In this document: piece by piece, positions 12,401 to 27,400 of the stretch
Numbering within the stretch: position 1 is the stretch's first letter
How the letters are laid out: the number at the start of each line of letters is the position of its first letter
Source of the DNA: Fasciolopsis buskii
Lineage: Eukaryota; Platyhelminthes; Trematoda; Plagiorchiida; Fasciolidae
Length of the DNA stretch: 64,000 nucleotides
Assembly (NCBI GenBank): GCA_008360955.1
Contig: LUCM01006147.1
Location: 62,001-126,000, forward strand
Direction of reading: 5' to 3'
The notes under the pieces: generated by a model
What the model saw: only the letters and a program-made list of their open reading frames with translations
Told to the model about the DNA's origin: nothing
Databases searched by the model: none
Translations under genes and position numbers: made by a program

Positions 12401-15400
12401 CTACAGGGCGTACTAATAAAGCGACTCAAAACAGAAGCATTTCGGCCCGTTACTTCGACCTTTAGACTAATTTTAGTTGCAACATTTTGTCTTCTTCGTC
12501 CTTGTGTCCCTGTATTTCAGGTTGCCTAACTGGTAATGGCAGTTGGTAGTGATGAGTGGGTGTTCCGGCGTCATTGGAATTCTACGTAATCACTTGTCCT
12601 GCGTAGGAATGCCATAATTCGGTAAACAGGATGTTTTTTGTGTGTGGGGGGTCAGTCGTACCAATTTCATCCCTAAGTGGTTTAGTATCAACCGGATGTA
12701 TAGTTATACGTGTTGAAACCAACACAGAACATAGACAACTCGGACTAAAGGGAAACGACCCAGTCAGATACTGCTTGCAATGAAGTAGAATACGAATCAC
12801 TGTGTAGTTGAAAAATATGCTCTCAAATGAACAACTGTGATAGAAATGAAATATTTTTTGGGGGACCTAAATGACTCTCAATCGGACTGCACTATTCAGG
12901 CGTAAACCTCGGGACATCCGTCCAATCTTGTACTCGGGGAGCAACTGACTCGATTTTCGCTCTCATTAGACGATATATTAATCAAGTCTGGTGCGAAGTG
13001 GACCGGATAACCTGAGGTTAGTGAGTAAAAGGTGTAGTCGGGACAGCGGGCAGTCAAACAGTAAGAATAAATGTGTTGATACTTGTGTGTGCGTGTGGCC
13101 TCGCTCACGTTTCCCACGGACGGTTAGCTCGGGTCAAGAAAGCAAACAGTACGCGTGCCCGAGTGTTAGAACACGGTGCTACACACTATCTTCTAATACG
13201 ACATACAAATTTGGTGTGTACAAGCATAGGAATGTTTGGACAAGAGGGTACCGGGTACGCATGCCTCAATAACGGCAGTAAGCGCGGAACAGATCGTGTG
13301 CCTCCCGGGGGTATTTTGTTCACTCACTCAGATAATACAATATATATATATATAATACAAGTGGATGTAGATTGTCAGTTGGTTTCTTTGTGTACCTTAA
13401 TTCCTTATGAAAGATGGCATTCGTCGTTCTTTTTATGAGAAAATCGGATGAAATAGAAATTTATTAGATCCCGTAAGTCCAATACAATTTGGCCAATGCA
13501 TTTCTCATCAAAACGGAAAAAAGATAATACGCGGCCAGATCCAAGCATTCTGTCCAGTGTTTTCTATGGTAAATGCAAATCGAGACAATTTATGGGCAAC
13601 AAATTGTGGTGAGGAGTTTACACACAGCAATAGATCGAGTTGAGTAAAGGGCGATAGGACTTAGGGTGGACGAATTCTCCGGGTCCGACGTTTCTACGGT
13701 TACACAGCATGCTAAATATGTTATACCCTGACTGAACGGCAGTAGTTTGGAATATGTGACGCGCACCATTTGAAATAATGAATCAAGCCAATGTTGTGAC
13801 CCTGCACGACCAGCCGCTTCGTCGTCCAAGGGACCGGCGGTCTCATTTCAGCACCTGAGATCCCGAAGAGTTGATTCTTCTATTCAAACAGCCATTTGTC
13901 CGTGTTCCGAAATCTGTTGAACCAAGCCGGGATTCGTGTTTAACCGGTTTATATGTCCCTACGTGAGCAAATGAATCGATAGACAAGATGTAAGGTGTTC
14001 GATATAGCTAGACTATTTGAATGTTTTTGAAAGCTTAGTATTACAGATACAGTTAGTTTAGCACTTAGTACTTTAGTGTTTTGTAATGGACACAATGTGC
14101 CGTTGGTTACCCGCGACCTTCACGTCCAAACGCCGCGACCTATCCGTCTGGCCAGCTTCAAACGGCAAAACATAGAAAACTGGCCTCTTTTTGACCGTAG
14201 TCAGGTTTTCGTCTGTTGTTCCCGGCCTCTAATTTTGTTTGATCGAAATTTTTCGGATAAGCCGAGCAAAACCACCACGAATAACTCCGTACTGGTTAAC
14301 CCTATTCTCCAATCTCGGCAAAATGCCGGTGCCGGGAATGGCTCCAAGGACGTACACTTGGTCTATCGAGTACGCAATTCAACTCTCATCAAAGTTCAGG
14401 CCTATAAAGTCGATCTAATTACGTGGTTACTGTCTCTAAAAGTGAGCACCATTTCCATGTCGTATAATCGATTATTCCAATGAAAAAGAGTTATATTGTT
14501 TGGTTCTATTGGCATTTAGTCCAGCGTTGCACTGTGTAAAGTATGGCATACTCATTATTTAACTGCGATTTGAACAACCACGGTTATTGCGAAATCATTA
14601 TTCAACCTGAGAGGTTTCACAAAACGAAACGATCACAAATCCCCGTCCCACGTGATCCGTCCTGATTTGATTGATTAGATTGCCAGTGGTCACGTGCTTC
14701 AAGGACAAGTATGCTCCTCCGGACTGATACGTACTGTGAACGTGCAAAACACGGTTGACGGACACACAGTAGAGATTGGTTGTGATTTAAATTCCGAATC
14801 ACACGAGAGGCGCTACGTCAAATCCGTTTGTGGGAAGAAACATGAACTGGTTGAGACAGACATGACTGCAGCGAACGGTGTGATTCATTTGCTAGATGAG
14901 CCAATACTCCCATTGTCAGGTGAGTTCAGACAAATGAATGAATGACTAATTGTTTGTTTCCATATGAACCAATTTGCCTGATTCACAAAATACCTAAGTG
15001 ACTGATCGGAGTCAGAAGTGCTTTGATTGTTCTGTAATTTGTTTGCTCAGCAGCTTGATCGTTGCAAATCGAAGACAGCGGATACCGAATTCATTTCCTC
15101 CGATTATTATGTGTCGTATTATTCTGATACTTTGGTTATGACTTAAGTCATCATTATGACCTCAATCAGTCCTTTTGGTAAGTCGAGGCTTGTGATGGGA
15201 AATCCCTTCGAATTTTCTAATGCCGAATCGATCTGTCCTAAGACTCTACTCCCTAGATTTATGTTCACTAGGTTGATTGGTTGATTGACTCAGTGATTGA
15301 TTGATTGATTGATTGATTGATCGATCGATTGATTGATTGCGTTTATACAAATATCAGATAAAGTCAAAAAATACAAAATTTCAAATAAGAATTTATCTGT

Positions 15401-18400
15401 TACTTTTTTGGCTAACCAGATTATACACTTTTATCTCCTCTTTTCCATCAATAATGAAGGATAAGTAAATAAACTGTCGCTATTTAACACATCCGCAGCT
15501 AGTTGTTATCGATTGAACTAGTGAGCCTTGGGATCAAGACGGGCTATCGTGTTTCTATGCCGAACTAGAATTCGAATCAGCACAAATGGATTCCCCTTTG
15601 AGGTGAGTGATCAGCAAACGAGGATTGGAACACAATCTCAAAATGCATGCATGTGTACTTCGCAATTGTGTAACCACGGTCACATGTTAGCGTTGGAATA
15701 GCGGCATGTTGTGCCAAATAATCGTACCAGTATCAGGTGAAATCAATTCGCCTGCTTGGTTTGTTGCCTGCACTTTCCGAATGTCTGCACCAACTCCGTG
15801 TCCTCGGATGTTGCATCAGTTTATGATGTCTGTGCAATCCAGCCTTGCATTGCCTGTAAATGAAGTATGCGGAACTTCGTGACGAATGTGATCAATATGT
15901 CTCCTGCCTACCGAACAGTCACTCGTATCAAAAATTCTGGCCATCTTGTTGCCAAACCCCGAAACCAAACACAATTCCAGAAAGTGATCGTTAATTATCA
16001 CGTTGATTGTGGTATCAGTATCAGCGGACGAAGTGCAACGCAATTCTGACCAACTAGAGTGCAACTCAATGGTCACAGTACCTCAATACTTATTGTGAAT
16101 GGGAACTCATAGTCAGAGGTCGAGAAAATGTTCTCGACATGCAGTCATCACATTTTTTGGTAAACTGTACAATACCACGATCGACTCCAGACCACCAACA
16201 AGTAAAGCGAGCCAATGCGTCCATTTTTCGATCCCTTAGTGACCTGAATGTAGCTTAGTCAGTATCAGTTGCCGGGGCGGTATCTGAATCCCGATACGGT
16301 TGTTGAGACACGGAATTTTCCCCGATCTTATGGGGTGATTTAATTCTGTGATAAATAAAACCAAGGGCCGGGTGGTGAGAAATAAAATTGATTTTAGATA
16401 AAAAACGTCACTTGTGATGTCAGTTAACCTTGCGTTAAATTTGAGGCTAGTCCTTCTCAGCAGCAATTTGACATGAAACGCAAACGATAGGACATCCGCT
16501 CGTTCTGGAATAGGATCAATACAGGTATGAGAAGCATTAGTGATTAGGGTGGAATGCATCTAGACCGTGCATGGGTGATAGTACCGTAAAACCAAACAAA
16601 GATTGTGACTCATTAAGAATGGATCATGGATGTACATTAAGCAACAGTGCAAGACAAGTAAATTTGGAATGTTACTAGATACCATTAATCAAGTGGAGCA
16701 GTATCGAGTACAAATTTGTTGGCAGCGTTAAGTACTCAGAATCGATGGAAGCCAGATAGAATATCCTGAAGCTCGACATTGATGCATGTGAGCTATCGAG
16801 GCCTTTTGTTCAAAGCAATTCCATAATCGCCACGCTGTTCTCAATTCTGCTAGATAGGTTTCAACCGAGTAGCAATGGGCACAGTCCAGCTGGACGACAG
16901 AACGGGTTCAGTTACAACTTGGGATGTCAAATTGTCCATGCCTTTATAAACCGATTCATGAAATTCATACGGCAGTATCCAACGCTCCCTGAATATAGGT
17001 TCGCAACCCCTAACAAGCTTCACCGGAGCAGTCTTTACTCCTCCGAAGGCTTTGGAGCATTGTCGAATCAAGTGAGGCAGACTGGTTCAATTTCATTATG
17101 AAAGTAAAATGGACCTTCTTACGGGACTAAAAGTTTGTCTTGAATATCACGAAAGTTATAGTCAGAAAGGTAGTATAGGATCTCAGAACCGGCAAAGTAT
17201 ATCATGTAATTCATCTAATTACAGTATTGGTTGGTTTCAAAGCGACATTAAGAGTAGTATGAAATAGTATAGAGTTGGGTGGAAAGATTTGGCGCTGCCC
17301 CAGTGATGACCATGAAACTGTGATTGGTTTTTTCCGACAATAGGAAACGGCCAAATAACGTGTTGGTTGAACCCCTCACGGAGGGGAGAAAGTTTAACGA
17401 AATCTTCAAGCTATGACAGTTCGTATATGGACTCATTCCCATTACCACACTCATGGCACTCAGCATTTTCAGTAACACCAGCTGAATAATACGTGCAATT
17501 CTCTGCGCAAATCACATTTTCAGAACAAAAAGTGTACCAAACAAGCTAGTTTTCGATAACTTTCTCCTGTGCTTAATACAGTTATATATATGTATACATA
17601 TGTATAGTCCATTATATCTGGATGAGTGAATAAAATTTCCCCGGAAATACACGGTCGGTTTTGCGTTTATTGCCGCCAATCAGGTATGCGTTCCCGGTAC
17701 TCTCTTGTCCAAATATCGGTATACTTGTACACACCGAATTGGTATGTCACGTCAGAATATAATGTGTAGCATCGCTAGTGTGCATTGGAGCTCTTCGTCG
17801 AAGGGTCCACAAAAGAATCACAACTGTGATTTGTTGATAAACCTTTTTCCTTTTGGTACAGGGTAGAGCATATTTATGCGGAATGTGTCTAGTTAAAAAA
17901 CTGTTAGATAGAACAGAGACTGCTAACAAACAGTGATCGGAAAAGAAAAGAAAAAAACTGTGTCTCAATTTGAATTTGCAAAATACGTTTATTGTGTTCC
18001 GGTTCAGGTCAGCTGTCTTGATCCAGTTAAGTTCCGCCCAAGTTCAGTTAGGTCACATATTCACGTGTGGCTAGACTATTCGTTTGTAAACAAGCGGCTG
18101 TGTTTGGCCTTGACAAACTAGGTGATCTTACGAACCGGTTTTGAGAACACACGTGTGGATTGTGAAGCGTAATTACCCGAATGGTAGTCGTTGTTAGGCG
18201 CGTTTTCCGACATTTGCTCATCAGTTCGATGGGACATCGCAGATCACACTGAAGACATCCCCATCCTCGACATGCTTCGTATCGGCGAAGTTGGCTGCTA
18301 AGACGCCCGAGACAAGTCGCTTACCCCGGGCTTCCCAAACCGAGCTGGTTTAGGTTTCTCAAGTCGCTGAGAAAAGCAACCTTATTGATCGACCTAGGTG

Positions 18401-21400
18401 TGTTACCAAATGTGAGGAAACAAAAAAATATACCACCCTAGATTAGGCTACAACAAGCAGTTTATCATTCGAGTTTGAGCAGATTACTGACTGGCAGAAG
18501 AAAAAGTACTGGCAATTGGTCTGACAGAGCGTTTAGTATGAAGTTCACATGTTGAATCTCTTGTGAACGAAAATTTTACGCAGAGTTCTTGTCACCTTAT
18601 GGTTGCTGCTGGAGATTTGTTGTCTTTCCAACTTATTCTTCCAAACAATCAATATCCATTAGCAAAAGCTTTACAATCTCCAGTTCTTGGACGAATCCAT
18701 CATCCGTACACCAATTCCTGATCCGTAAACTAAGAGAACGAATAATTTCTTGCTCGCATATCACTGGAACGAAACTAACAAAGTTTGCCCACTGTCATGT
18801 CCACGCTGGTTTTTTGATATGTGCCGTGATTTGGCTACCCGTCTTTGCCTCCTGGTAAATTGACGTATAAAATCCGAACTTGATTCTGTTTCTCGGTTGT
18901 CACACTGATGACGTCATGTGTTATATGGAAAACTTCTAATAGTACCCCGACTGGGGCACTTTCCGTCTTTGTCCGGACAGAAATATCATCTGCGTAGGTG
19001 CAATACATGCGTGCATCCTTCGTGGAGCTAGAAGAGCAGTCTTGGTAAATTTTGACAATGAAGATATCAGTATGCGATGGGCACCCAGATGGACCAAATG
19101 TAGTCCCATTGATCTTTCGAGATACCTCCTCATCGAATCACTCCTTGGCATTCGGCGTACATTGGTATTTCCCGATTTGCGATTCCAGGAAATCCAGTGT
19201 GGCCGGAACTTCGTGAAAGTGATGGGACACTGACATTCATATCACACTTTAGGGGAACTTTTCAACGGCAAGGGGAAACTAAATCCTTTTTTGGACCACC
19301 GGGCACAGCTAAATTAATAGCACCTGTAATTTATTTTACTAACTTCCGGATACTGATCACATCACACATTCCGATTTGTAGACCCGGAAAACAGTAGAAG
19401 CTTTCGCTGCAACTATAAAGAACTAATTCTAACAAGGAGTCGATCACAAAGCTATATTTCAAGCTAGTCATCGAAATTTCACCGTGTTACTCGAGACTAA
19501 AACCCCGAATGTCTTGCCTAGCACCACGTTAAAATTGACGTAATTTCGCTCTTTTCTCAACTTTGCAATTCACAGACTGAAGATGGCCAGTCAGTAACCT
19601 TTTCATTTTCTCATATTCAAAAGAAACACACTTGTTCCGGAAACTCGGATTCCCACTAAGTCGACTTCCCCGCGACACCCACACAAAGCCGCAGTTTTGT
19701 GATCATCCGAAGCGTTATCGCAAACACGTGACCACTGCTCACAAAAGTCCCCATAACCATTAACTTGGCACACGGTAGGGGTAAGACACAAAATCTCAAG
19801 TTTGCAGGATTATGTACCACAACTTCATCATCGCGACACCAAGAGTTTCCTAACCGGAACAAACAAGTGGACACTCGATAAGTCGAAATCGGGCTTGAAA
19901 CAGTCTCAAAATGTATGCTTGCGTACTTTATAACTGAATAACGAAGGTCAAACGTGTTACCTGGAATAACTGCATCTCATCCGCGATTGTCACTTCTGTT
20001 GCTTGATCACTGACGTCCGGGTGATCCTGAAATCATTGCGTGTACGGTCTTTTGTATTCATCTGCACCATGGGCGTGCATGATCATACATGCATCCTTGT
20101 GTTGCCCATCGCAATCTCGACCTCGCGAGTTTTGATCGCAGGACACTCATAAAGACTCTACTAGTGATGATTACCACTCTCCCTCCGTCCTGCCCTCTTT
20201 GATCGGCCCAAAGAGTACCTTATTTAATCTTCTCCTGATCTTCTATTGCTTCTTAAATGTGACACATTTCTTTCTGCCGACACCCTAGTCGCTCTTCGCA
20301 TTTTAGACTTCATAACTATCCGCATTAGCGTTTACTCAAGGAATAACCCTCACTCATTCGAAATACTGCTAACTAACTGTCGCTACTTCGTTGCACATAA
20401 GTGATGCTGTGAAACTGATTAACATTTGGCCGTATATTATTTTTCACTGTCTGAACCTTAACTGAGCAACACTCAGCTACTAGTTAAAGTATATTTTAAT
20501 TACTACTTCTGGCTCGGTCCACAAGCGTTAAAAAATCCACACCTCTACCAACCGATTGCGTTGACGTTTAGTCAGCAACATTTTGTGAATGGATTCGTTT
20601 GCTGATTGATCGGCTTGCCTGGTAACTGACCGAATGATTGTTTAGTTTCCACATCTCATGAAAGCTATAAAGTGTGAAATTTATCCTTCTTAAAGCTATA
20701 AATTCTACTGTAAGCCAAATAAATCGATCTCATGTGTGCATCAGACTTGGATGGCCTTAACCAATCTGAAACCGCTTGGTATTTGTGTGATACGTGATTA
20801 ACTATCAAGTGTCCTTTAGTAATGGGACGGGAAAAGAAAATCAAATATTCATGTTAGACGCCCAGAGTGTTCTCTGCGGTCAAAACTTTGAGAAAACCAC
20901 CGTTGGATCGGTCCACTTATGCGCTTCACAGACTTGGCCATCATGAATGGTATTCACGCGAAGACCAAGTGTTTGAGCCCTTATTTGTTCGTGTCATTCC
21001 TCGTATGTTTCGGAAACGCCCAGTCACCGATAATGGGATAAGGACTAGGGTACCAGATGCCCAAAGCCTAATCATTAGCCTAGATAATGAATATGAAAAA
21101 AAAACCGCTGGGAGCCTTCTCGCTGGAGTAATGGCTAAGGCGTTCGACTCAAAATCGTTCCTTCCGGGTTCGCGCGGTGGATATGCACTGCCGATGATTC
21201 ATAACGGCTGTACAATGCTTCCATGGTTTCTTAATGGTCAGCTGAGCGGTGATATCACATGCTGAATTATTTCATAAGAGTTAAAATTGTTCGGACATGT
21301 CCTGCCTACCAATCGTAGAAAATCGACTCCTATGGCGTAGCCTACTCCCCACATCGGGTAACGATGGCTAGACAGATCGATCGAAACAATGAGTCTATGG

Positions 21401-24400
21401 GATAAGATAGTCGTATTCAAACAGCAATTGATAGACTGGCTTGATTAGGTGCAGTAACGGTAAAACTCAAATTATCACAATTAATCCGGACTGCGAGGTC
21501 GAAAGCAACAAAAATACTTCAATCTCTGGTGACCAAATTAAATCCCATTTACAGGTCGTTTGGCATTAATGCGAATCAAACCTGGGTATCCGTGACGGAA
21601 CGCAATGAAACCAATGGAAATCGTTGAATTTTGTACTTCACGTTTTTGGGTGTTCATATCTTCCATTGGCTGGTTCGTAGGTACGATCAACAGCAAAACT
21701 AATGGCTCATCGGCTCAGGTGATTCTCGTGTAATCTAACCATAGCAGGTCGAATTAAGATACCACACTGAATTTCCAAAGATGTGCCCAGTGAATAATAG
21801 GGTACCGATGGGACATGGTTCAATGCTGCTCACATTAGTGTTCGTTCTTACGCACATTTTCTTATCTCCTGACTTCAACGTTAAATACACGCTTTCCTTT
21901 AGTTCTTGAGAAGATTGCAATATTGGATTATAAACAGAACAAAACATCTTTATGTGAAGAATTCATTTAAAAAACAATAATAAACTTAATCGAATCAAAC
22001 TGGCCAAAATTCATATTTCAAACTAAAGCTATTGGTTTCGCCTTTCCTCAAAATTGCCAGGGTACTGAAAAGCGCACTCAAAATTTCACGGATTGTGCTT
22101 CAAGCGGAATGCGTGCGGGAGCACTAAGTGCGTTTGAGGAGAAAAGTATTTTAATGAACGAATTCAAGGTGTTCCCACAGCCTACTACTACTACTATTAC
22201 TACTACTACTATTATTATTATTATTGTTATTATTATTACTACTACTACTGCTACTACTGCTACTACTGCTGCAATGTCCAGGCCTAAGTCCACTGCTTGA
22301 GATTTGACTTCAATGACGTCTGACCACCTGTGGGACAGCGCGATGGCTAAAATACTGAAAGACAGAAAAAAAGTGAAACATCGGTTCTCGTGAAGAATAA
22401 GGCGAGAAACGGTTTCCAGCTGTTGGAATAAAATTGTTCGATGATTTGTATGCTGATCGACTTGACTTTCCTTCTTTATTGTCAGTACTGTTCAACTTCA
22501 TTTAGTGTATCGCGGATTCCATAGCTAAGAGGACGAACACTTGGACCAAATAACATATAGACTGTCTAGTGGATAATCAAATTGCTCCAGTACGATGATT
22601 CAAAAATGTCATGTCAACCTAACACGTGGATAACGGCAGGAGTACCGGTGGTCCAGATATTCAGATTGATCCCACAGGTTGAGCCAACAGGCAGGACGTT
22701 CATTGCGGGATCAGATAGGACGAGAGTCATCCATGTTTAAGGAAGCGACGAGTAAACAAAGCTAATTAAAAAGTCAAGATGTGAAACACAGGGTTAGGAC
22801 AAATTAAGACGCCATGGACACAATCACTTGACCGGCGGTGGCCAAGTAGATTAGGCGTTTGTCACCTAAAATGTGGGAAGTTCGAAGCCCAAATCTGGTG
22901 ATCACTGTTGTGGCAGACGGCAACTCGCTGTCGCATGAGTCGTTATCTCATTTGACCTAATAAAACTTTATATGGTTCTGCGTCATTTTATGTTTCAAGG
23001 TCACGGTTGCTGCCTCCAACATTGTAGCGATTACGGTACTACATGAAGAATGTCATAAGATAAGAAGAAAAAATACGATTGACAGTTTCTCGTAACATTT
23101 CAAGGTAGTAATAGACCCCATTTCCCTTCGGAATTGTGTGCACGTGGGTTTGTGCGTGAGTGCGTGTATGCCTGTGAAATAGATTACAGTGTAGAATGTT
23201 TGAGTAGTCTCAAGTGTGTAGTTATGTCAATCAAGACATTTTCGGCACAAATGCGAATCGGTCCAGTAGCCGAGAACAAGCTTCTTCACTCAGCATCGTT
23301 GACCGAGTTGTGCTCCTTGGGACTTTCCCTACACTGTTTTTACTTTGGAATAAATGAATACTGGCCACTTAGCTTGGCGGTGGCCAAGCGAGTAAGGTCC
23401 TGGCGTTTGGACTTGAAGGTCGCGGGTTCGAGTCCTCTTGCCCCCGGTAAGCTCCCTCACTTAGCATCTCTTTGCTGGCCGTGGCCCTCTCCTGAGGTAT
23501 GATGTACTTTGTTGTCTCATTAATAAAGGAAGTAAGAGATAAGAGTTGGCATGAACTGCAGCGAACAGAAGTCGAGGTCTGGGACAGTACCAGTAGGTAG
23601 TTCTCAAAATTCCAGTCTAATCACATTGACTAATCCGACCGTCGATTTTCCCTTCTTATTTTTCTTTGGCAGCCTTCACACTCGAAGATTTAAAATCGAA
23701 CAAGGAATGTGCAAAAGCGTTGAAAATCACCGAGTTTGTCAAATTGTTGGAAGAATGTGATTTATACATGGAACCGGGAACCAAGTACGCAATGATTTTG
23801 CCCTTGGATGAGGCGTTTGATTGTAAGTTCCACTCCATCTATGATGACCAGTAGTGAATAGACTTTGAGCAGAAATCCGTTTATCCGAATCAGTAGATGG
23901 AAACCAATAGAAAAGATCATTAGGAATATTTTTATCCACCATGTGTCAAACACGGGAAGACTAACGTCAAAATGCGCACATTTCATGAATGATTGACAGG
24001 AACGAAGAGCACCAGTTATACTGTGTTCATTGAGTGTGAATCAGTTAGGAGGCCTTAACATCCCCCTATCCGGACGTTTTGCGTTTTTTCTGTGCTCATT
24101 TATACCTGAATCGACTGTGTAGCACTCTGTTCACCAAGCGGATACGGGGACTGGGATAAAATGAATTCAGCAAGCTTTCCGAGTGCGTTCATTCCCCATG
24201 GAGCACACAGGTGAATAGAGAATGCTACCACCTGTTCCGCTGCCTGGATAGTTCTGAATGCGCTTCTCGTGTGTCGCTCCATTTGTGAATGTGGCTTAAT
24301 CACTGGTTGATGGTATTGTTAATAGTATACTTCATTTACGGATGGTTGGACAAAATTCCCCCGGTACCACACAACCGGTTTCGCGACTGGTGCTGTGTTG

Positions 24401-27400
24401 TGTAACGTGTTTTCTCTGTTCCGAATTCTGCTCTTCAATAAGCCGGCCACTATTTCTATCGTCCGTCCCACCACCTCCAATGAGAACAGCCAAAGTCAAC
24501 CGGCACACAGAATTGCATGTTTATTAAGAAAGATCATCACATATTTATAGGTTGCCTTGCTTGCATTACTGCGTCTGTGTGCCTGTCATTATATCAGCGG
24601 TTGTCCATCTTGTCCAACTTGTTCGCTCCACTTTACACGTTTAGTTCATGGCATTTTTGCCGAATCCGGACCGCTAATCCTGATTGGTTGGGTCGGCTCA
24701 CAGTATTGCCTACTCTTTACACAGCCGTACTCTTGCCTTCTGATCATGCTACCATGTCGGCTGTCCTCTGGTAGCCAATGGGCCGACATACTTTTTCACT
24801 ATCTGGCGAGATCGGGATGCATCCTTGCCTGTGTATTGGTTATCGTTTGTCTGCTACGGTCCAGCGTCGCGTAAGCACCGATAATCAACGAAAACAGCTC
24901 TAGTAGACTCAGACGCAAAGCCAAATGGGCTTTCCTTCCCTCACAAGCTGCTCATCAGATATTCGTAACTTGTACTCTCAATCCCATTCATCCCCATAGT
25001 TGGGACTTTCAGTCGTCATGTCCTCTTTTTGAAGGTGCGCCTTACCTGACGGAGGAGAAACTAGCATGGATTCACCATCCACACACACTACTAACGATTC
25101 AAGTGAGATTCTAACGCTAAGGTAGCTGCAAGCTGAATTGAAAAAAGAAAAAAGTATTCCAGTTGGCCGATAGCATTTTCTGGTAGGGGGTTTATACTTG
25201 CAGATTTGTGTTTTGATATTAACTCCCCGGCAAAGTCTCTACTCTTTTAATCACCAACCTGGTTGCAGAAACCGGATTCTGACTTCATCACTCGCTCCTC
25301 TGTGCACATTTACACACACAAGGTTCTCCTTTGAGTAGAGTGCTACAAAGCTGCTTCCGATCGATGAGGTCTGATGATTTCAATGGCTTATATACTTCCG
25401 GATTTCTCCTCACTGTCCTGCATTTTCCCACAAGTTTTCATTCTTGTAGAACGATTTCGCATTCATGTAGCATTGTTTCTCATCCATATCGCAACGTTTC
25501 ACATCCGTGTATGACAATTTACCGTGTTGGATATCGATTCTCGTTATTGTTCCATTCATTCTTTACGGGTTAGCGTCTTCTCAGTGAAACACATCAGGAG
25601 TGAAATCAAATTAATCTGATTTATCTCTGAAACGACTAATGTCTTCCTCATCGTGATGCTTCACACCCGATGATCATCAACGTATCTACACACCTCAGTA
25701 GCAATCAGCTTAAACGCAAGCGGAAACTGAACGCTCCATAGTTCGCCCAGATAATGGCGCTAACACGGATTGTTATGGTAAGGTCAATTTGGACAACTGG
25801 GTTTTATTCTGAATTTCAATGCACACCCGAAAAGCGTGCACTGAACAGAGTGAGTGCAGGCGCGTCCATTTGGTAGCTCTAGCTTCAACTTTGTTGTTCG
25901 CCTACGTAACATCATACGACTGAACTGCTCCCAGGTTAGTCTGAACTAACCGTAATTCTATCTACCTTAACGCAGTCCCATGAATCTGTGACATTTGTTT
26001 CGTTAAAATCTACAACCACATAGAATCGGTGCGGGCAAAACGAACTGATGTAATGTGGTAAATATGCTGCACCGGTCAAACTTCAACCGGTGAGGTACAA
26101 ACTACATGGCTACGTGGCTAATTAATTCAGTAGCCGCCAGCATGATTTCCTGATTACCTCCCCATTAAGGTATTGGTCTAGAGGTCCACCAATCCGGCGT
26201 GTGACGGATCACTTCTCGCAGGCGGCCGCGTAAATGACACATGGACGCTGAATTAAATAAGGCAAGTAGTCTGACCTTAAGCAGACTCTCACATAGACCG
26301 AATTAAGTGCACGCGTCTCACACAACTTGGAATCAAAATTTTCCCCTGCCTCTTCAGGCCACTGATGCCGGTCCATTGGGATGGGTCTTATCGAAAGCCG
26401 AGAAATGCGAAAATGTGTGACGCACAATTCGGATTCACGACCCTGTCTCGTGCAGGCTTACAATCGTTCTACTCAGTTGAATAGAATGGGGCGAGCATCA
26501 AAGACCAAGTTAAGGATCCACTCAGGAAATCAAATTATCGCTCAACGTTCGCCCGGACTTCATCGTACAATCTGCTTTTTGTCTTAACCATATTGGCACA
26601 ATTTTGGCATGCGTGAGAAAATTTGTGAGCCAATAGTGATCATCGACTGTAGTGTCTCCCGCGGGCCAAACCAATCGTTCGAGGACATACCAGATTAATT
26701 TAAATGAACGTCGTGAAAAGACATGACACTGAGACGAATAGACTTAAAGATGACAAGAAACGATGCCCAAGAGAGAGAAACATTGTACGAAGAAGATGAA
26801 AATGTGAGAAATGACCGGGTAACGATGAACGAAACTGTTCCAAATCTGTGTATTCCTATTCTTTCAGTCTGTCTCACTTAAGCCATCGTTTTACTGCATA
26901 CAATGTCTACTTCATTTAATGGTTATATTGCATTTTTGTTAAGAATGGAGCCATAAAATCGAAAAACTACACCATCTGGACAGTAAGTGATACAGAAACT
27001 TTTAGAAAGGATGTGACCAGTAGGACTAACAACAGGACACCTTAATTTTCCAGCCGTGCTAAGAACGAACAAACCAGCTAGCTAACTGATTTGTTCTCGG
27101 CACCGATGAAACTCGCAAGACCGATGTCACCTTCCTTCCTCTCCAAATGTCGGCCATCGTTTGTAACCATAAGCCCATTTGTTTTCTGAAATCTCGTGAA
27201 TCACGCACTGATGAAATAAAGTCGATTCTGTTTATGTCCATCTAAGCTAAACATGCAAACACAGAGACGGAAGATTTTTGTGTGATTGGGTATCCCCTTA
27301 TTCGGTTGCAAACCAAACGATATATAACGACCGGTCTAAGCGTTGTGCCAGGAAGCACATGACAGTTTCCGGTTGTATGAACTAATCAGACATTGTAACC

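Larger units (their letters stand above)
14920..23672 (+). other. FAS1 gene intron, 8.75 kb, the largest here
   Basis: Holds (GATT)n, two family D repeats, the gypsy RT relic (minus), a family C repeat (minus), a family B SINE, the compound trinucleotide repeat and two family A SINEs. Confidence 0.75.

Noticed and set aside
14076..14483. 135-codon ORF before a FAS1 exon with a possible gtgagc donor
   Set aside because: Adding it would interrupt the clean junction between 12259 and 14679, which already gives a continuous FAS1 domain. No similarity is visible.
18195..18240. Minus-strand ctgatgag...ggaaaac resembling a hammerhead ribozyme core
   Set aside because: Stem II does not pair, and no closing stems I and III could be drawn.
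20867..21265. 132-codon ORF
   Set aside because: Its second half is the family B SINE and its first half has no recognisable motif.
22078..22300. ORFs of poly-Val/Ile and poly-Thr on both strands
   Set aside because: Products of the trinucleotide repeat, not genes.
23373..23450. tRNA gene
   Set aside because: Box A and box B are present but no acceptor stem forms, and the sequence continues into a SINE body with an A-rich tail.
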